64,000 nucleotides of DNA from Leeuwenhoekiella palythoae (lineage in GTDB: Bacteria > Bacteroidota > Bacteroidia > Flavobacteriales > Flavobacteriaceae), in NCBI RefSeq assembly GCF_900130045.1, contig NZ_FQXT01000001.1, forward strand, positions 663,014 to 727,013, written 5' to 3'. Numbering within the stretch: the first letter of the stretch is position 1; every line of letters begins with the position of its first letter. A program made the translations under genes and the position numbers. This document shows positions 46,601 to 54,718 of this stretch, in pieces. Under the pieces are notes generated by a model. It was not told the origin of the DNA and ran no database searches. It saw only the letters and a program-made list of their open reading frames with translations.

Positions 46601-47584
46601 ACGCAAGCCGGAACCGGAATAGGGTTATCCTTAGCGCACTCGCTGAGTGAAATGCACGATGGAAGTCTAAAACTTCAAACGCTAGACAATGGTTTGAACA
46701 CTTTTGTGGTTGAGCTTCCGCTACACCAGAAAAAGCATTTTGAACTGTACGACCATCCCGCTACCACCGAAGAAACTCCCTTAATTCCTCAAAAACCTGT
46801 ACAAGCTTCCGCAGCTACAAAACCTGTTATTGTCGTTGCTGAAGACAATCAGGATTTACGCGAATTTGTCACTAAAGAATTACAGGAAGCTTATAAAATC
46901 TATGCTGCTCCTAATGGAGAGATCGCCCTTCAAATGCTCAAAGAACACAGTGCGCATTTGGTTATCAGTGATATTGCCATGCCGGTAAAAGATGGCTTCA
47001 CGCTCTGTAGAGAAATTAAAACCAATATTGAAACCAGCCATGTACCGGTAATTTTACTGACTTCAAAAAATGCACTTTCAGCTAAAATTGAAGGCCTTGA
47101 ATCTGGTGCTGACGCGTACGTTGCTAAGCCATTTTCGGTAGATTTTTTAAAAAAGCAAGTGGCTAATCTAATCGAGAACCGCAAGCATATAATGGAGCAT
47201 TACGCCACCTCGCCGCTTGCACATATGCGTAGTATGGCCAACACGAAAACGGACGACGCATTCATTAAAAAACTAGACGATACCATCGCCAATAATATGG
47301 CAGATTCTAATCTCAATGTAGAAACCCTCGCCGAAATTATGCATATGAGCAGGTCTACTTTATACCGAAAAATCGCCGAAATCACTAATTTGAGTCCAAA
47401 CGAACTCATCAATATTTCCCGACTTAAAAAGGCTGCTGAATTGCTAAAAACAGAGAATTATAAAATTTATGAGGTGGCAGAAATTGTAGGTTACAATTCG
47501 GCTACGAGTTTTGGTCGCAACTTTCAGAAACAGTTTCAAATGACACCTTCTGAATATGTGAATAGCGATCAACGTATTTCCTAA
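43622..47584 (+). CDS. Hybrid two-component system regulator (HTCS)
   Basis: This 1320-residue one-protein sensor-regulator starts with TTG at 43622. An in-frame stop lies 21 bp upstream and there is no ATG before the signal peptide (KHTTLFLLVFVQIVLGQ). The periplasmic part has Reg_prop beta-propeller repeats (GFLWFGTKDGLNRFD, GMLWIGTEDNGLSKY, RLWVTTENGLNLF) and a Y_Y_Y domain to about residue 765, followed by a membrane helix near 770-795. Then come the histidine kinase (H827 in ISHEIRTPLT), ATPase (GTGIGLSLAHSLSEMH), receiver with D1117 (VISDIAMPVKDGF) and a C-terminal AraC helix-turn-helix (LAEIMHMSRSTLYRKI). It should sense an oligosaccharide and activate the neighbouring utilisation genes. 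Confidence 0.95.
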   Translation: MKYLKHTTLFLLVFVQIVLGQDYYFEHYTVENGLSHNTVLSSLQDSKGFLWFGTKDGLNRFDGYAFKRFQNKPNDQKHLLGNYVESLLEYDGHIYAGTDNGLFRYDYKLENFTLLEGTEDIIIQDLEHDAEGNIWYIGNGTIYNYNITTRQTEDFPPSNYFIASELLETPEGGIVAAGLDQLYRFNPEEKSFESLGFYMPDVELSAFNINILLMLDDNTIVIGSHNYGVLAFDLKTKKTTSLLPVANPFYIHDLTLKNEDELWVASESGVHIYNLKTKAYTNLKKNISDRYALSDNAVYTLTVDSSGGVWAGTYFGGINYYAPASRFFTKYFPKPAQNSIVGNAVREIKADQNGMLWIGTEDNGLSKYNPKTDTFTNFKSEESGGILTHHNIHALMPDGDQIWVSYFDNGIDVIDINTHKVLKHYQVGTLGKARNNFVFSLVKTTSGKIYAATVRGVKYYDPDQDRFVLCDAFPENYHYTSFIQDSKGVLWAGTYWDGLYFFNPKTEEKGYFQEENAQGNTLSHNHINGIFEDDSQRLWVTTENGLNLFNPSTKTFNVFTTAQGFPSNVFYAVVEDNSGKLWATTANGLTAFNSNFENIQTFTKAQGLLGNQFNYNSIYKNPSGRIYTGSVNGMVSFDPSSLIKDKNHAPLYLTGLHINNKEVAVNPEDDILPESIATLNTLVLEPEDSSFSIDFAALEYTAPEVTKYWYKLEGLNTEWISLGTNNTVHFTKLNPGEYTLHIKSQNSNGVWSQESQPLNIEILPPFYLTKLAFALYILFAVLCIAAAFRVYHLYLARKNNRRIKQANDKKEKEVYQAKIEFFTNISHEIRTPLTLIKSPLEKILKYKDIYPEIADNLKIMNKNTNRILNLVNQLLDFRKTEIEKMSLSFVETDVSQLVRKTQSRFTEAINDKEMELHLDLEEEVIAFVDPEALKKILSNLLSNAIKYGEKHIYLSLEKAGQHFKIAVKNDGYLIPESMKNKIFEPFYRLSEGATQAGTGIGLSLAHSLSEMHDGSLKLQTLDNGLNTFVVELPLHQKKHFELYDHPATTEETPLIPQKPVQASAATKPVIVVAEDNQDLREFVTKELQEAYKIYAAPNGEIALQMLKEHSAHLVISDIAMPVKDGFTLCREIKTNIETSHVPVILLTSKNALSAKIEGLESGADAYVAKPFSVDFLKKQVANLIENRKHIMEHYATSPLAHMRSMANTKTDDAFIKKLDDTIANNMADSNLNVETLAEIMHMSRSTLYRKIAEITNLSPNELINISRLKKAAELLKTENYKIYEVAEIVGYNSATSFGRNFQKQFQMTPSEYVNSDQRIS

Positions 47585-47589
47585 AAGAA

Positions 47590-47612
47590 AAAGCCCGGAA
47601 ACACCGGGCTTT
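47590..47612. terminator. Bidirectional rho-independent terminator
   Basis: AAAGCCCGG / CCGGGCTTT form a 9-bp stem with a 5-nt loop. It lies between the converging HTCS (+) and acetylesterase (-) genes. Confidence 0.88.
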
Positions 47613-47636
47613 GTTATTAGTTCATAAAATCGATTT

Positions 47637-49148
47637 CTATTCTTCAGAAGCGATAAACACATAATCCCGCAAGTCTGATTTGCGCAATCCTTCAATCAGT
47701 TCTGCAACCGTAAGCGCATTTAATTGTGCTCCCGCGTGATTGGTATGGGTATGATCATCGGGGAAAAATTCGGCAACTTTTTCTTTACCCATCGCTTCGT
47801 ATTTCTGAGCAACGGCTTCATTCAGATCTAAAAAGTACCCACCGGCTTCATCCACTGCTTCTTTCGCCCATTTCACATAAGATTCGGTGGGGCGTTCCAC
47901 TTTTCCATTAGGCCATTCGTTACGAGGAATCATACTCAACACAATTGGTGTTGCTCCCGCAGCTTCGGTTTCTTTGATGTATTGCTTTATATACCAGCCA
48001 TATGTATGTACAGTCTCAACACCTGTACTATCGCGCTGCACCTCTTGCGTTTCGTCGCCCATTCCTTTTAAAGAACCGCGATATTTAGGCTGATCTACGT
48101 GTCCGCCGTCATTATGACCAAATTGCATCAGTACAAAATCTCCGGGTTCTAATCGCTCTTTTACTTCATCCCAAAGTCCTTCATAGCGAAAGGTACGGCT
48201 GCTTCTTCCCCCACGCGCTTTGTTATACACATTCATTCTAGTGGTGTCTATATGCTGCGGAAGATAGACGCCCCAACCGGTTTTCCCATCCTGACCATTA
48301 TTGGCCACCGTAGAATCTCCAATGATGAATAAATTATGCTTTTGCGGAAGCGTGATCTCAGGATTTTCAAGCACATATTCTTTTAATGAATTATCACTTT
48401 CCTGAAGTCCTTCTGCGATCAACGAGGCTGCTAAAACCGCTCCTTTAGCCGAAGTATGCGTGTGATCGCGTTTGTAAAATAAATGACCGGTGACTTGATC
48501 CTCGCCCCGCTTTTCCATTTCCGAAGCCATTTTATCGTTAAGATTGATGAAGGTCACCTGTTCTTCTTCAGCGATCTGTTTTGCCCAACCGCCATAACTT
48601 TCATCATTGCGGGGCACTTGTCCATCCATCCAGTCGTTACGGGGAATTGGTGCCATAACTACAGGAATCGCTCCTTTCGCTTTTGCTTCGGTAACCACTT
48701 TACGAATGTACCAGCCATAACTGTGCACCACTTCGTGTTCACCGGTGAGCATATTGTCTATTTCTTCAGTTTCTTCACCTGTTCCTTTGATGGTTCCACG
48801 AGCGCGCGAATCGTCGTTGAGCGCTCCGCTATCATTATGCCCAAACTGAATCAAAACATAATCGCCCTTTTGCAAACTGTCTAAAACCGGCTGCCAAAGC
48901 CCCTTGCTTTGAAAAGTGCGGCTGCTGGTTCCGCCCAAGGCGTGATTTTTAACCGAAACTTTTGTAGTATCTAAAAACTGACCGATATAATCGCCCCAGC
49001 CCCAAAGACCTCCATCTCCTTTACCGCTGCCATTTTTTACTGTAGAATCTCCCACGCAATAGACCGTGGGTTTTTGAGCCTGTGCAGTATCACAACTTGT
49101 AAAAAGCACTGCCGAAAAAAGCACTAAAAATGCTGAAACTATTCTCAT
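47637..49148 (-). CDS. Tandem CE12-type rhamnogalacturonan acetylesterase-like protein
   Basis: This 503-residue secreted protein contains two full SGNH domains of the rhamnogalacturonan acetylesterase type. The first has VYCVGDSTVKNG, GGTSSRTF, FGHNDSG and the Asp/His block KRDHTHTSAKG. The second, from about residue 262, has FIIGDSTVANNG, GGRSSRTF, FGHNDGG and PDDHTHTNHAG. Both catalytic sets (Ser, Gly, Asn, Asp-His) are intact, so both domains should be active. It lies 8 bp downstream of a GH2 gene and in a run with a third CE12 protein. This supports acetylated rhamnogalacturonan as a substrate. Confidence 0.9.
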   Translation of the reverse strand: MRIVSAFLVLFSAVLFTSCDTAQAQKPTVYCVGDSTVKNGSGKGDGGLWGWGDYIGQFLDTTKVSVKNHALGGTSSRTFQSKGLWQPVLDSLQKGDYVLIQFGHNDSGALNDDSRARGTIKGTGEETEEIDNMLTGEHEVVHSYGWYIRKVVTEAKAKGAIPVVMAPIPRNDWMDGQVPRNDESYGGWAKQIAEEEQVTFINLNDKMASEMEKRGEDQVTGHLFYKRDHTHTSAKGAVLAASLIAEGLQESDNSLKEYVLENPEITLPQKHNLFIIGDSTVANNGQDGKTGWGVYLPQHIDTTRMNVYNKARGGRSSRTFRYEGLWDEVKERLEPGDFVLMQFGHNDGGHVDQPKYRGSLKGMGDETQEVQRDSTGVETVHTYGWYIKQYIKETEAAGATPIVLSMIPRNEWPNGKVERPTESYVKWAKEAVDEAGGYFLDLNEAVAQKYEAMGKEKVAEFFPDDHTHTNHAGAQLNALTVAELIEGLRKSDLRDYVFIASEE

Positions 49149-49156
49149 ATCTAATT

Positions 49157-52018
49157 CTATTTTAAGTCTACATCTGTTCTAAAGTCAAACCAAAGTTTCA
49201 TAGAGATCCCATCGTCGCCGCTCTTGATCCTAATGTTTGAAGGCTGACTACTAGGTCCCTGTTGCGATAAAGGTTTAAAGGCACGTTGCCCCGGAATCTC
49301 ATACATAAATGAGATATTCCCCGGAGGAAATGAGGGCTGAAAATGACTGCCTCTAAAGCCATTTTGTGCCTCATCCGGTGTAAATAAGCGCAGGAATAAT
49401 TTATCGCTTTCACTAAATACTTTGAAGCTATTTTTCCCGGCTTGAAGATTTCCGGCAAGGAAATTTGCATAAAATCCTTTAAACTCCGGATAAACCAAAT
49501 TTTCAAAACTTTCTCCGGTAATGGTGGTATTGTATTCTTTTTCCCAAATACCGTATTCAATTCCTTGCAAGCGGTTGCGCCATGTGTGGTATGGTCCGCG
49601 GCCAAAAAGCGTAATTCCCTCAACTCCTTCTTCTGGAAAGTCAAAAGTGATTCCAAATTTATCGATATCGCCTTCATAAAATGCCCCGTCAAAACCACTA
49701 TTTCGGCCTGCATTTTTAAGTGCGATCATTTTCATATGCACACGACCATCAGGATACATCGTCCAGGTGATGTGATCAATCCCGCCGTTATAATCAATTC
49801 TACAAACCGCATTTTTCCCCTCTTGAGTTAAGGTAACTTTTTCTACCTCAGCTTTCATCCCAATAGGCTTAGGACCGTTCACAAAAGGTATATTACGTTT
49901 TTCACTTTTTACCTCTGTGATGTAACCGGTTTGTGCATTCAGTTTTAGGGTGACCTTATCGCTTTTCAAAGTGACCAGATTTTCATCCTGTGTAGCTTTA
50001 GCCGATTTCTTAACCGCTTCTTGATAGATCAACTTATCAGCAAAGTAATCTGCTTTATGTATCGCCCACGTCCAGGTATAGATCTCGCGCCCATATTGAT
50101 CTCTGGCGGTGATCTCCAGCCAGTCTCCTTTAAAGAAATCAGCCGCTACCGGCATTGTAATTTTTCGGGTTTCACCGGGTGCAGCATTCGGAAGATCGAT
50201 AGCTCCAGAAGCTACAACCCTGGCTTTGGTATTGGGGTTGTACATTGTTCCCGCTCCGGCTTCCATCACCCTGTAATTCATCGTTACGGTGTTTAGGTTG
50301 CTAAATAAATACGCATTGGTAACAAGAAAACTTCCGTCAAAGGTTTCTGTGATTGCTTTCGGTTGAAATTGGACTGGTGCCCATACTTCTTTCACCGTGT
50401 AGAAACTGCCTTCTTTCTCGCGATGCGGACCTAAAACACCATCGGAAGCAAGGTTGCCTTTAGAATCAAATTTCTCCTCGCCGGTCCAGTCGGTTCGCAG
50501 CACAGCTTCATCGCTATATACCCACATAAATCCACCGGCAAACAACGGACTTTCGCTATAATGTTCCCAGAAATCTTTGAGTCCGGCTCCTATCCCATTG
50601 TCGTACGTTCCGTGCATAAATTCAGTAGGAAAAAACACATTTTCTCCACTTCCGAAGCGGTGCACACCAGTCAAATAGGTTGGATAATGATGGGTATCCC
50701 AACCGTTAAAATCAGACCACGGGTGAATTACAATTCGATTTTGTGGGTCGTGTCGTTCAAAATCATCGTCGAGATCGTAGTTCCATCCACCTTCATTTCC
50801 TTGGTCCCAAATGATCACCGAAGGATGGTTTACGTCGCGATCTACCATCTCCTTGATCAATTGTTCGCCGGTTTCTGTATCATACGGATTCTGCCAACCG
50901 GCGAGTTCGTCTAACACCAAAAGCCCCAAAGAATCACATACGGCAAGAAAATGATCATCAGGCGGATAATGAAAACGCACTGCATTCATATTCATATCTT
51001 TGATCAGGTTTACATCCATCACACTGATGCGTTTGCTGGTACTGCGACCACCTTCCGGCCAAAAGCTGTGGCGGTTGATCCCTTTCATCACGAGCTTGGT
51101 TCCGTTTAGGTAAATTCCGTCGCGTTTTCTAAAATCTAAGGTTCTAAAACCGATGCGTTCTGAAACTTCGTGCACGGTTTTTCCATTTTTTTGCAATTCC
51201 AGTTTCAGCGTATATAAATTAGGATGTTCAGGATCCCAAGGTTTTACTTTGCTCCATTGTGTGGCGATGGTTTGCTCGTTTTCGGCAGTGAGGTCAATGG
51301 TTTTTACCTCAAAAGTTTCATTCCCTTCTAATGGACTCAACGAAGCCAGAACCTTTAGATTTTCTGAAGGATTCACTAAATCCAGAACAGCCTTTAGGCT
51401 TCCGTCCATCTGCGCATCAACGGCGATATGATCTATATGTGTTTGTGGTTTTACTTCGAGCCAAACCGGACGATATATCCCGCCAAACAGCCACCAGTCG
51501 GCCTTTCGCTCTGCGTTGTTTACGGTATTATTTTCAGAATGCTTCCAGACGTGCACTTCGAGTAGGTTGTCGTCCCCAAAATTTAGAAACTCAGTAATAT
51601 CATATTCAAACTCATAGAAACCGCCGTGATGCTTCGGCCCTACCACTTCCCCATTTATTTTCACTTCGGTATCGGTCATTACTCCACCAAAATGAATGCT
51701 AACAACCTGTCCCTCTGCTGAAGCAGGCATCTCAAAATCAAGTTTGTAAAAGCCTTCTTCTTTACTGGGTTCATCCTGCTCCAGTTCTTTATACCAGCGA
51801 CCATACGTGTACTCGCCAAAGCCCTGCAATTCCCAATGCGAAGGAACTTCAATAGTTGACCACTTTCCGCTGTTATTTCCTTCTGAAACTTTAAAATCCC
51901 AAGTTTTAGGATGTTCAAAATCAGGCCCCGAAAGCATTATTTTATGGGTTTGTTGCGCACAGATAAACGTGCTGCTTGCCAGTAAAAAAACTGAAAGTAT
52001 GCGTGTTTTAAGGTTCAT
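49157..52018 (-). CDS. GH2 beta-galactosidase-like enzyme (LacZ architecture)
   Basis: This GH2 enzyme has about 953 residues and signal MNLKTRILSVFLLASSTFICAQ. I start at ATG 52018, the longer frame beginning with TTG. It has the full LacZ-like layout: sugar-binding domain (SHWELQGFGEYTYGRWY), two Ig-like domains, a TIM barrel, and a C-terminal Bgal_small-type domain. The barrel has MNAVRFHYPPDDHFLAVCD, the acid/base Glu in WDQGNEGGWN and the nucleophile Glu in FFPTEFMHG. The C-terminal domain includes FDFPEEGVEGITLFGRGPYHTWRNR, split by other residues. It is flanked by CE12 acetylesterases in one unit. Removal of galactan side chains or of an unsaturated uronyl group are both possible. Confidence 0.92.
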   Translation of the reverse strand: MNLKTRILSVFLLASSTFICAQQTHKIMLSGPDFEHPKTWDFKVSEGNNSGKWSTIEVPSHWELQGFGEYTYGRWYKELEQDEPSKEEGFYKLDFEMPASAEGQVVSIHFGGVMTDTEVKINGEVVGPKHHGGFYEFEYDITEFLNFGDDNLLEVHVWKHSENNTVNNAERKADWWLFGGIYRPVWLEVKPQTHIDHIAVDAQMDGSLKAVLDLVNPSENLKVLASLSPLEGNETFEVKTIDLTAENEQTIATQWSKVKPWDPEHPNLYTLKLELQKNGKTVHEVSERIGFRTLDFRKRDGIYLNGTKLVMKGINRHSFWPEGGRSTSKRISVMDVNLIKDMNMNAVRFHYPPDDHFLAVCDSLGLLVLDELAGWQNPYDTETGEQLIKEMVDRDVNHPSVIIWDQGNEGGWNYDLDDDFERHDPQNRIVIHPWSDFNGWDTHHYPTYLTGVHRFGSGENVFFPTEFMHGTYDNGIGAGLKDFWEHYSESPLFAGGFMWVYSDEAVLRTDWTGEEKFDSKGNLASDGVLGPHREKEGSFYTVKEVWAPVQFQPKAITETFDGSFLVTNAYLFSNLNTVTMNYRVMEAGAGTMYNPNTKARVVASGAIDLPNAAPGETRKITMPVAADFFKGDWLEITARDQYGREIYTWTWAIHKADYFADKLIYQEAVKKSAKATQDENLVTLKSDKVTLKLNAQTGYITEVKSEKRNIPFVNGPKPIGMKAEVEKVTLTQEGKNAVCRIDYNGGIDHITWTMYPDGRVHMKMIALKNAGRNSGFDGAFYEGDIDKFGITFDFPEEGVEGITLFGRGPYHTWRNRLQGIEYGIWEKEYNTTITGESFENLVYPEFKGFYANFLAGNLQAGKNSFKVFSESDKLFLRLFTPDEAQNGFRGSHFQPSFPPGNISFMYEIPGQRAFKPLSQQGPSSQPSNIRIKSGDDGISMKLWFDFRTDVDLK

Positions 52019-52036
52019 AAACAACTGGGTTAAATT

Positions 52037-53323
52037 TTAATTTCCGTCAGGTTTTAGGGATTCAAACAAACTGCTGTAAGGAAGGGTGTACGATTCAGGA
52101 AGATTGGGTGTATCAGGATCGTAACTTGGTGCATCTTTAGCGATATAGTTTTTAAGTTCAGAATCGCTTTTGCGCAGACCGCTTAGAATCGCCAGCGCAA
52201 CCTCATTAGCACCAAAATTGCTGAAGTGCGTATTATCTTCTAAAGCTTCCCGCTGCCCCGGAAACATATTTGCGGCATACTGTACAAAAGCCTTACGAGA
52301 TAATTGCGGGCCCCAGGCTTCGTACATTTTGGTCGTCATTTTGGTTAGATCTATTAATGCCACCGCTTCGTTTTGAGCAACTTTACGCATTGCATCAGGG
52401 AACTCACCGTGTGTAGGTTTTAATTTTTTCCCGTCAAAAGCACGACGTTGTGTAGGCGTAATTAAGATAGGAGTACCGCCTTTTTCTTTAATCCGTTTTA
52501 TAAAATCGGTCATTATTGAAGTATAGAGGCCGTATGCTCCTGCGCCTTCTCCTTTTACCTTCTCATCGTTATGACCAAACTCGATCACTACAAAATCGCC
52601 TTCTTTTAATTGGTTTAAGATCTTATCGATTCTACTACTTCTAAAAGACGCCAGAGAAGCACCTGAAGAAGCTTGATTGGCGACAGCGATCTCCTCGTTC
52701 AAGTAGGCCGTAATAAATTGACCCCAAGAAGCCCAAGGCTCCACATCTTGATTGGTTACCGTAGAATCCCCCGCTAAAAACAAGGTTTTTGTCTGATTTA
52801 CAGGTTCGATCTTTATTGATTGTACAGTACTGCTCCCTAAGAACTCGAGCGTTAACTTCTTATCCCAATCTAATTTGGCTAGTTCGCGCTCTTTAAGTCC
52901 AACATCATAACCGGGCTCGATCGTTTTATTGAAAAGGCTAAGCGTGAAGGTTTGAATAGCTGCCTTTGATGAGGCGATACGTTCTTGCGCTAGAAAGAGC
53001 CTTTTTGATTCGGCTTTAACCGTCATCTCGGTGTTTTTGCCTGATAAAGTTACCGTGACTTTATAATTTCCTTCAGGAAGATCTACCGAAAAATACACCG
53101 GCATTGTGGCTTTAAACCCTTCTTCTTGAATTGCTACCCGATAGGCTGTACCCAGATCAAAACCATAACCCGAAGCAGGAGTATAAGGAAGTGCTGTTGC
53201 AATGAAAGTCGCATCAGCCTGGGTTGCCTTCCTTCCGAAGTCAAAATAATGAGTGTTCGTTTGGCTCGCAATCGATTGCATTGAAGCCACAATCAAAACA
53301 AGCATTTGAAAAATTTTATACAT
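52037..53323 (-). CDS. CE12-type rhamnogalacturonan acetylesterase with N-terminal binding domain
   Basis: This protein has about 428 residues. I start at ATG 53323, giving signal MYKIFQMLVLIVASMQSIAS; the longer frame has no signal-like start. An N-terminal beta-sandwich (YFDFGRKATQAD, GYGFDLGTAYRV, LPEGNYKVTVTLSG) of about 150 residues precedes the SGNH domain. The SGNH blocks are LFLAGDSTVTNQ, ASSGASLASFRSSR, IEFGHNDEK and DNTHFSNFGANEVA. It is first in the unit followed by GH2 and the tandem CE12 protein. It should deacetylate rhamnogalacturonan outside the cytoplasm. A shared GntR-type motif lies about 155 bp upstream. Confidence 0.9.
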   Translation of the reverse strand: MYKIFQMLVLIVASMQSIASQTNTHYFDFGRKATQADATFIATALPYTPASGYGFDLGTAYRVAIQEEGFKATMPVYFSVDLPEGNYKVTVTLSGKNTEMTVKAESKRLFLAQERIASSKAAIQTFTLSLFNKTIEPGYDVGLKERELAKLDWDKKLTLEFLGSSTVQSIKIEPVNQTKTLFLAGDSTVTNQDVEPWASWGQFITAYLNEEIAVANQASSGASLASFRSSRIDKILNQLKEGDFVVIEFGHNDEKVKGEGAGAYGLYTSIMTDFIKRIKEKGGTPILITPTQRRAFDGKKLKPTHGEFPDAMRKVAQNEAVALIDLTKMTTKMYEAWGPQLSRKAFVQYAANMFPGQREALEDNTHFSNFGANEVALAILSGLRKSDSELKNYIAKDAPSYDPDTPNLPESYTLPYSSLFESLKPDGN

Positions 53324-53336
53324 AACACGTTTTGGG

Positions 53337-53470
53337 TAAACTATCTCAGGGCAAGCCCGTGAGGCATTAGTTGGAAACAAATTTTCAATTTTGAGGCATC
53401 CCGATAACTATTGGGATGGCGTCTTAAACCCTATGGCCTCGCCAATAAAAATGAAAATTACAATTCTTAA
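53337..53470. repeat. Cluster of imperfect hairpin repeats between gntR and the CE12 gene
   Basis: This segment is built of short inverted repeats. One has the core CAGGGCAAGCCC with arms TATCTCA/TGAGGCA. Another is ATCCCGATA/TATTGGGAT (53398-53417, one G-T pair). An outer pair of AAATTTTCA / TGAAAATT-like arms flanks them. The core resembles hairpins upstream of mesX (near 27160-27180) and upstream of GH28 (62189-62213). I read it as a dispersed flavobacterial intergenic repeat; it may also terminate gntR transcription. Confidence 0.5.
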
Positions 53471-53477
53471 CCTAATA

Positions 53478-53495
53478 AGCTATCCTGTACTGTTA
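53478..53495 (-). promoter_or_regulatory. Candidate GntR operator upstream of the CE12-GH2-CE12 unit
   Basis: On the minus strand it reads TAACAGTACAGGATAGCT. The core ACAGnACAGGAT is shared with the rhaEW upstream region, and ACAGGAT also with the GH28 upstream region. Confidence 0.45.
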
Positions 53496-53500
53496 TGATA

Positions 53501-53521
53501 AACGTATATTTTACAATTAAT
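53501..53521. promoter_or_regulatory. Element shared with the GH28 promoter region
   Basis: AACGTATATTTTACAATTAA and one more base recur at 62357-62377 with a single change in 21 bases. Both copies lie next to an ACAGGAT motif and upstream of pectin-type genes. Function is unknown; operator or promoter element are the options. Confidence 0.5.
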
Positions 53522-53522
53522 A

Positions 53523-54569
53523 TTAAACGCTGTTGCGCTCAATGTATTTAAATACGTTTTTGACCTTTTCTTTTTTATTTTTAAGGACCATATAGGCGGC
53601 GGTCTCGCCCATCGCTTTAAAATCGGTACTGATCACGGTGATGCCTAGTAATTCTTTTAACGGTGTTTCGTTGTAAGAAATCACGCCAATATCTTTACCC
53701 ATAGTCAAATTGCGCTCGCGTATCTGACGCACAAGATTTACCAAGTCCATTTCCTCGATCGTGATGTAAACATCGCGACTTTCAAAATCCATATCATCGT
53801 AGATCTCATTGAGAATTTCGTACTCAAAATCATATTGCATACAAAATTGCTTAAAGCCGTGCATAATACGTCTTGGATACGGGTGAATGAGTTTTTCAGG
53901 ATAAACTAGAATAAGCTTGTCGTACTTTTTAAGCTTATCCATTCCTTCTTTGAGCGCGTTAAAAATATCTTCTTTAAAATCCTGATAGATAGAACCATAA
54001 TTACCCTTGATCTCAGGCTTGGTGTTATCTACCATTAGCAGTTGATCTTTAGGAATTAGCTCAATGGCTTTCAAGACTTCGGGGGTAAAACTTATGTGAT
54101 TAAGGTCATTGTCTTTAAAATGTGGCATGATAACGTAATAGTTATAAGCGCCAAGATTCTTCTCAATAGCATTTACAAACAGAGACTCTTCACAGTGATA
54201 GATATACAGGTTTACGTGCGCATTTACGCCTAAAGTGTTCACAAAATGATTAAAGATCATCATCTTATAAGAACTGGGTTTATTGATGAGGAAGAACACA
54301 TTAATACGCGAAATCAATTCGGTTTTTGCGGTGTAATACCCCTTCCCTTTCACCGAAATGATCACCTTGCGTTCTTTTAAAATCTTGTACGCTTTTTCAA
54401 CAGTATCCCTACTTAAATAAGCAGATTCACTCAGTTCATTGATAGATGGAATTTTCTCCCCAATCTTTAATTTTCCTTTCGCTACATCATTAATTATAGA
54501 GTCAACGATCTGCTTGTATTTGGGTATTCGAGAATCTTCATTAATACTAATGTTTACATTTTGAGACAT
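53523..54569 (-). CDS. GntR family regulator with sugar-binding-type effector domain
   Basis: This 348-residue regulator has an N-terminal GntR winged helix (PKYKQIVDSIINDVAKGKLK, IPSINELSESAYLSRDTVEK, ISVKGKGYYTAK) in residues 1-80. The rest resembles a LacI-type periplasmic-binding fold rather than the usual FCD or UTRA domain, with FFLINKPSSYKMMIFNHFV, DVYITIEEMDLVNLVRQIRE and GVISYNETPLKELLGITVIST. The C-terminal segment (DFKAMGETAAYMVLKNKKE) also fits that fold. It is divergent from the rhamnose catabolic operon, 149 bp from the rhaEW start. Control of rhamnose genes with rhamnose or an intermediate as ligand is the obvious inference. Confidence 0.9.
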   Translation of the reverse strand: MSQNVNISINEDSRIPKYKQIVDSIINDVAKGKLKIGEKIPSINELSESAYLSRDTVEKAYKILKERKVIISVKGKGYYTAKTELISRINVFFLINKPSSYKMMIFNHFVNTLGVNAHVNLYIYHCEESLFVNAIEKNLGAYNYYVIMPHFKDNDLNHISFTPEVLKAIELIPKDQLLMVDNTKPEIKGNYGSIYQDFKEDIFNALKEGMDKLKKYDKLILVYPEKLIHPYPRRIMHGFKQFCMQYDFEYEILNEIYDDMDFESRDVYITIEEMDLVNLVRQIRERNLTMGKDIGVISYNETPLKELLGITVISTDFKAMGETAAYMVLKNKKEKVKNVFKYIERNSV

Positions 54570-54645
54570 AGATAAGAAGCGTGTGTTTGTTTGTGTTTTG
54601 TAAAACTAATCAAAAGATTAGCGTATTAAAACAAATATGTTGCAG

Positions 54646-54661
54646 TACAGCACAGGATGCT
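54646..54661 (+). promoter_or_regulatory. Candidate GntR operator in the gntR/rhaEW gap
   Basis: TACAGCACAGGATGCT contains the direct repeat ACAG-n-ACAG and runs into an inverted repeat AGGAT-GCT-ATCCT. It lies 58 bp upstream of the rhaEW start. The rest of the 149-bp gap has no ORF I can support. Confidence 0.5.
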
Positions 54662-54718
54662 ATCCTTTTTGTTTACATCTATTTTTGGGTCAGATGCTAT
54701 AACCTTTACAAACTAAAA

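Noticed and set aside
43622-47584. HTCS as the factor binding TAAAACGTTTTA
   Set aside because: A short, CG-centred perfect palindrome is typical of LacI-type dimers, whereas AraC-type HTCS domains usually bind longer, less symmetric sites. Not excluded, but not preferred.
54581-54718. 46-residue N-terminal extension of the bifunctional rhamnose enzyme
   Set aside because: The extension is Cys- and aromatic-rich, covers the gntR/rhaEW regulatory gap and its motif, and the family start matches the ATG at 54719.
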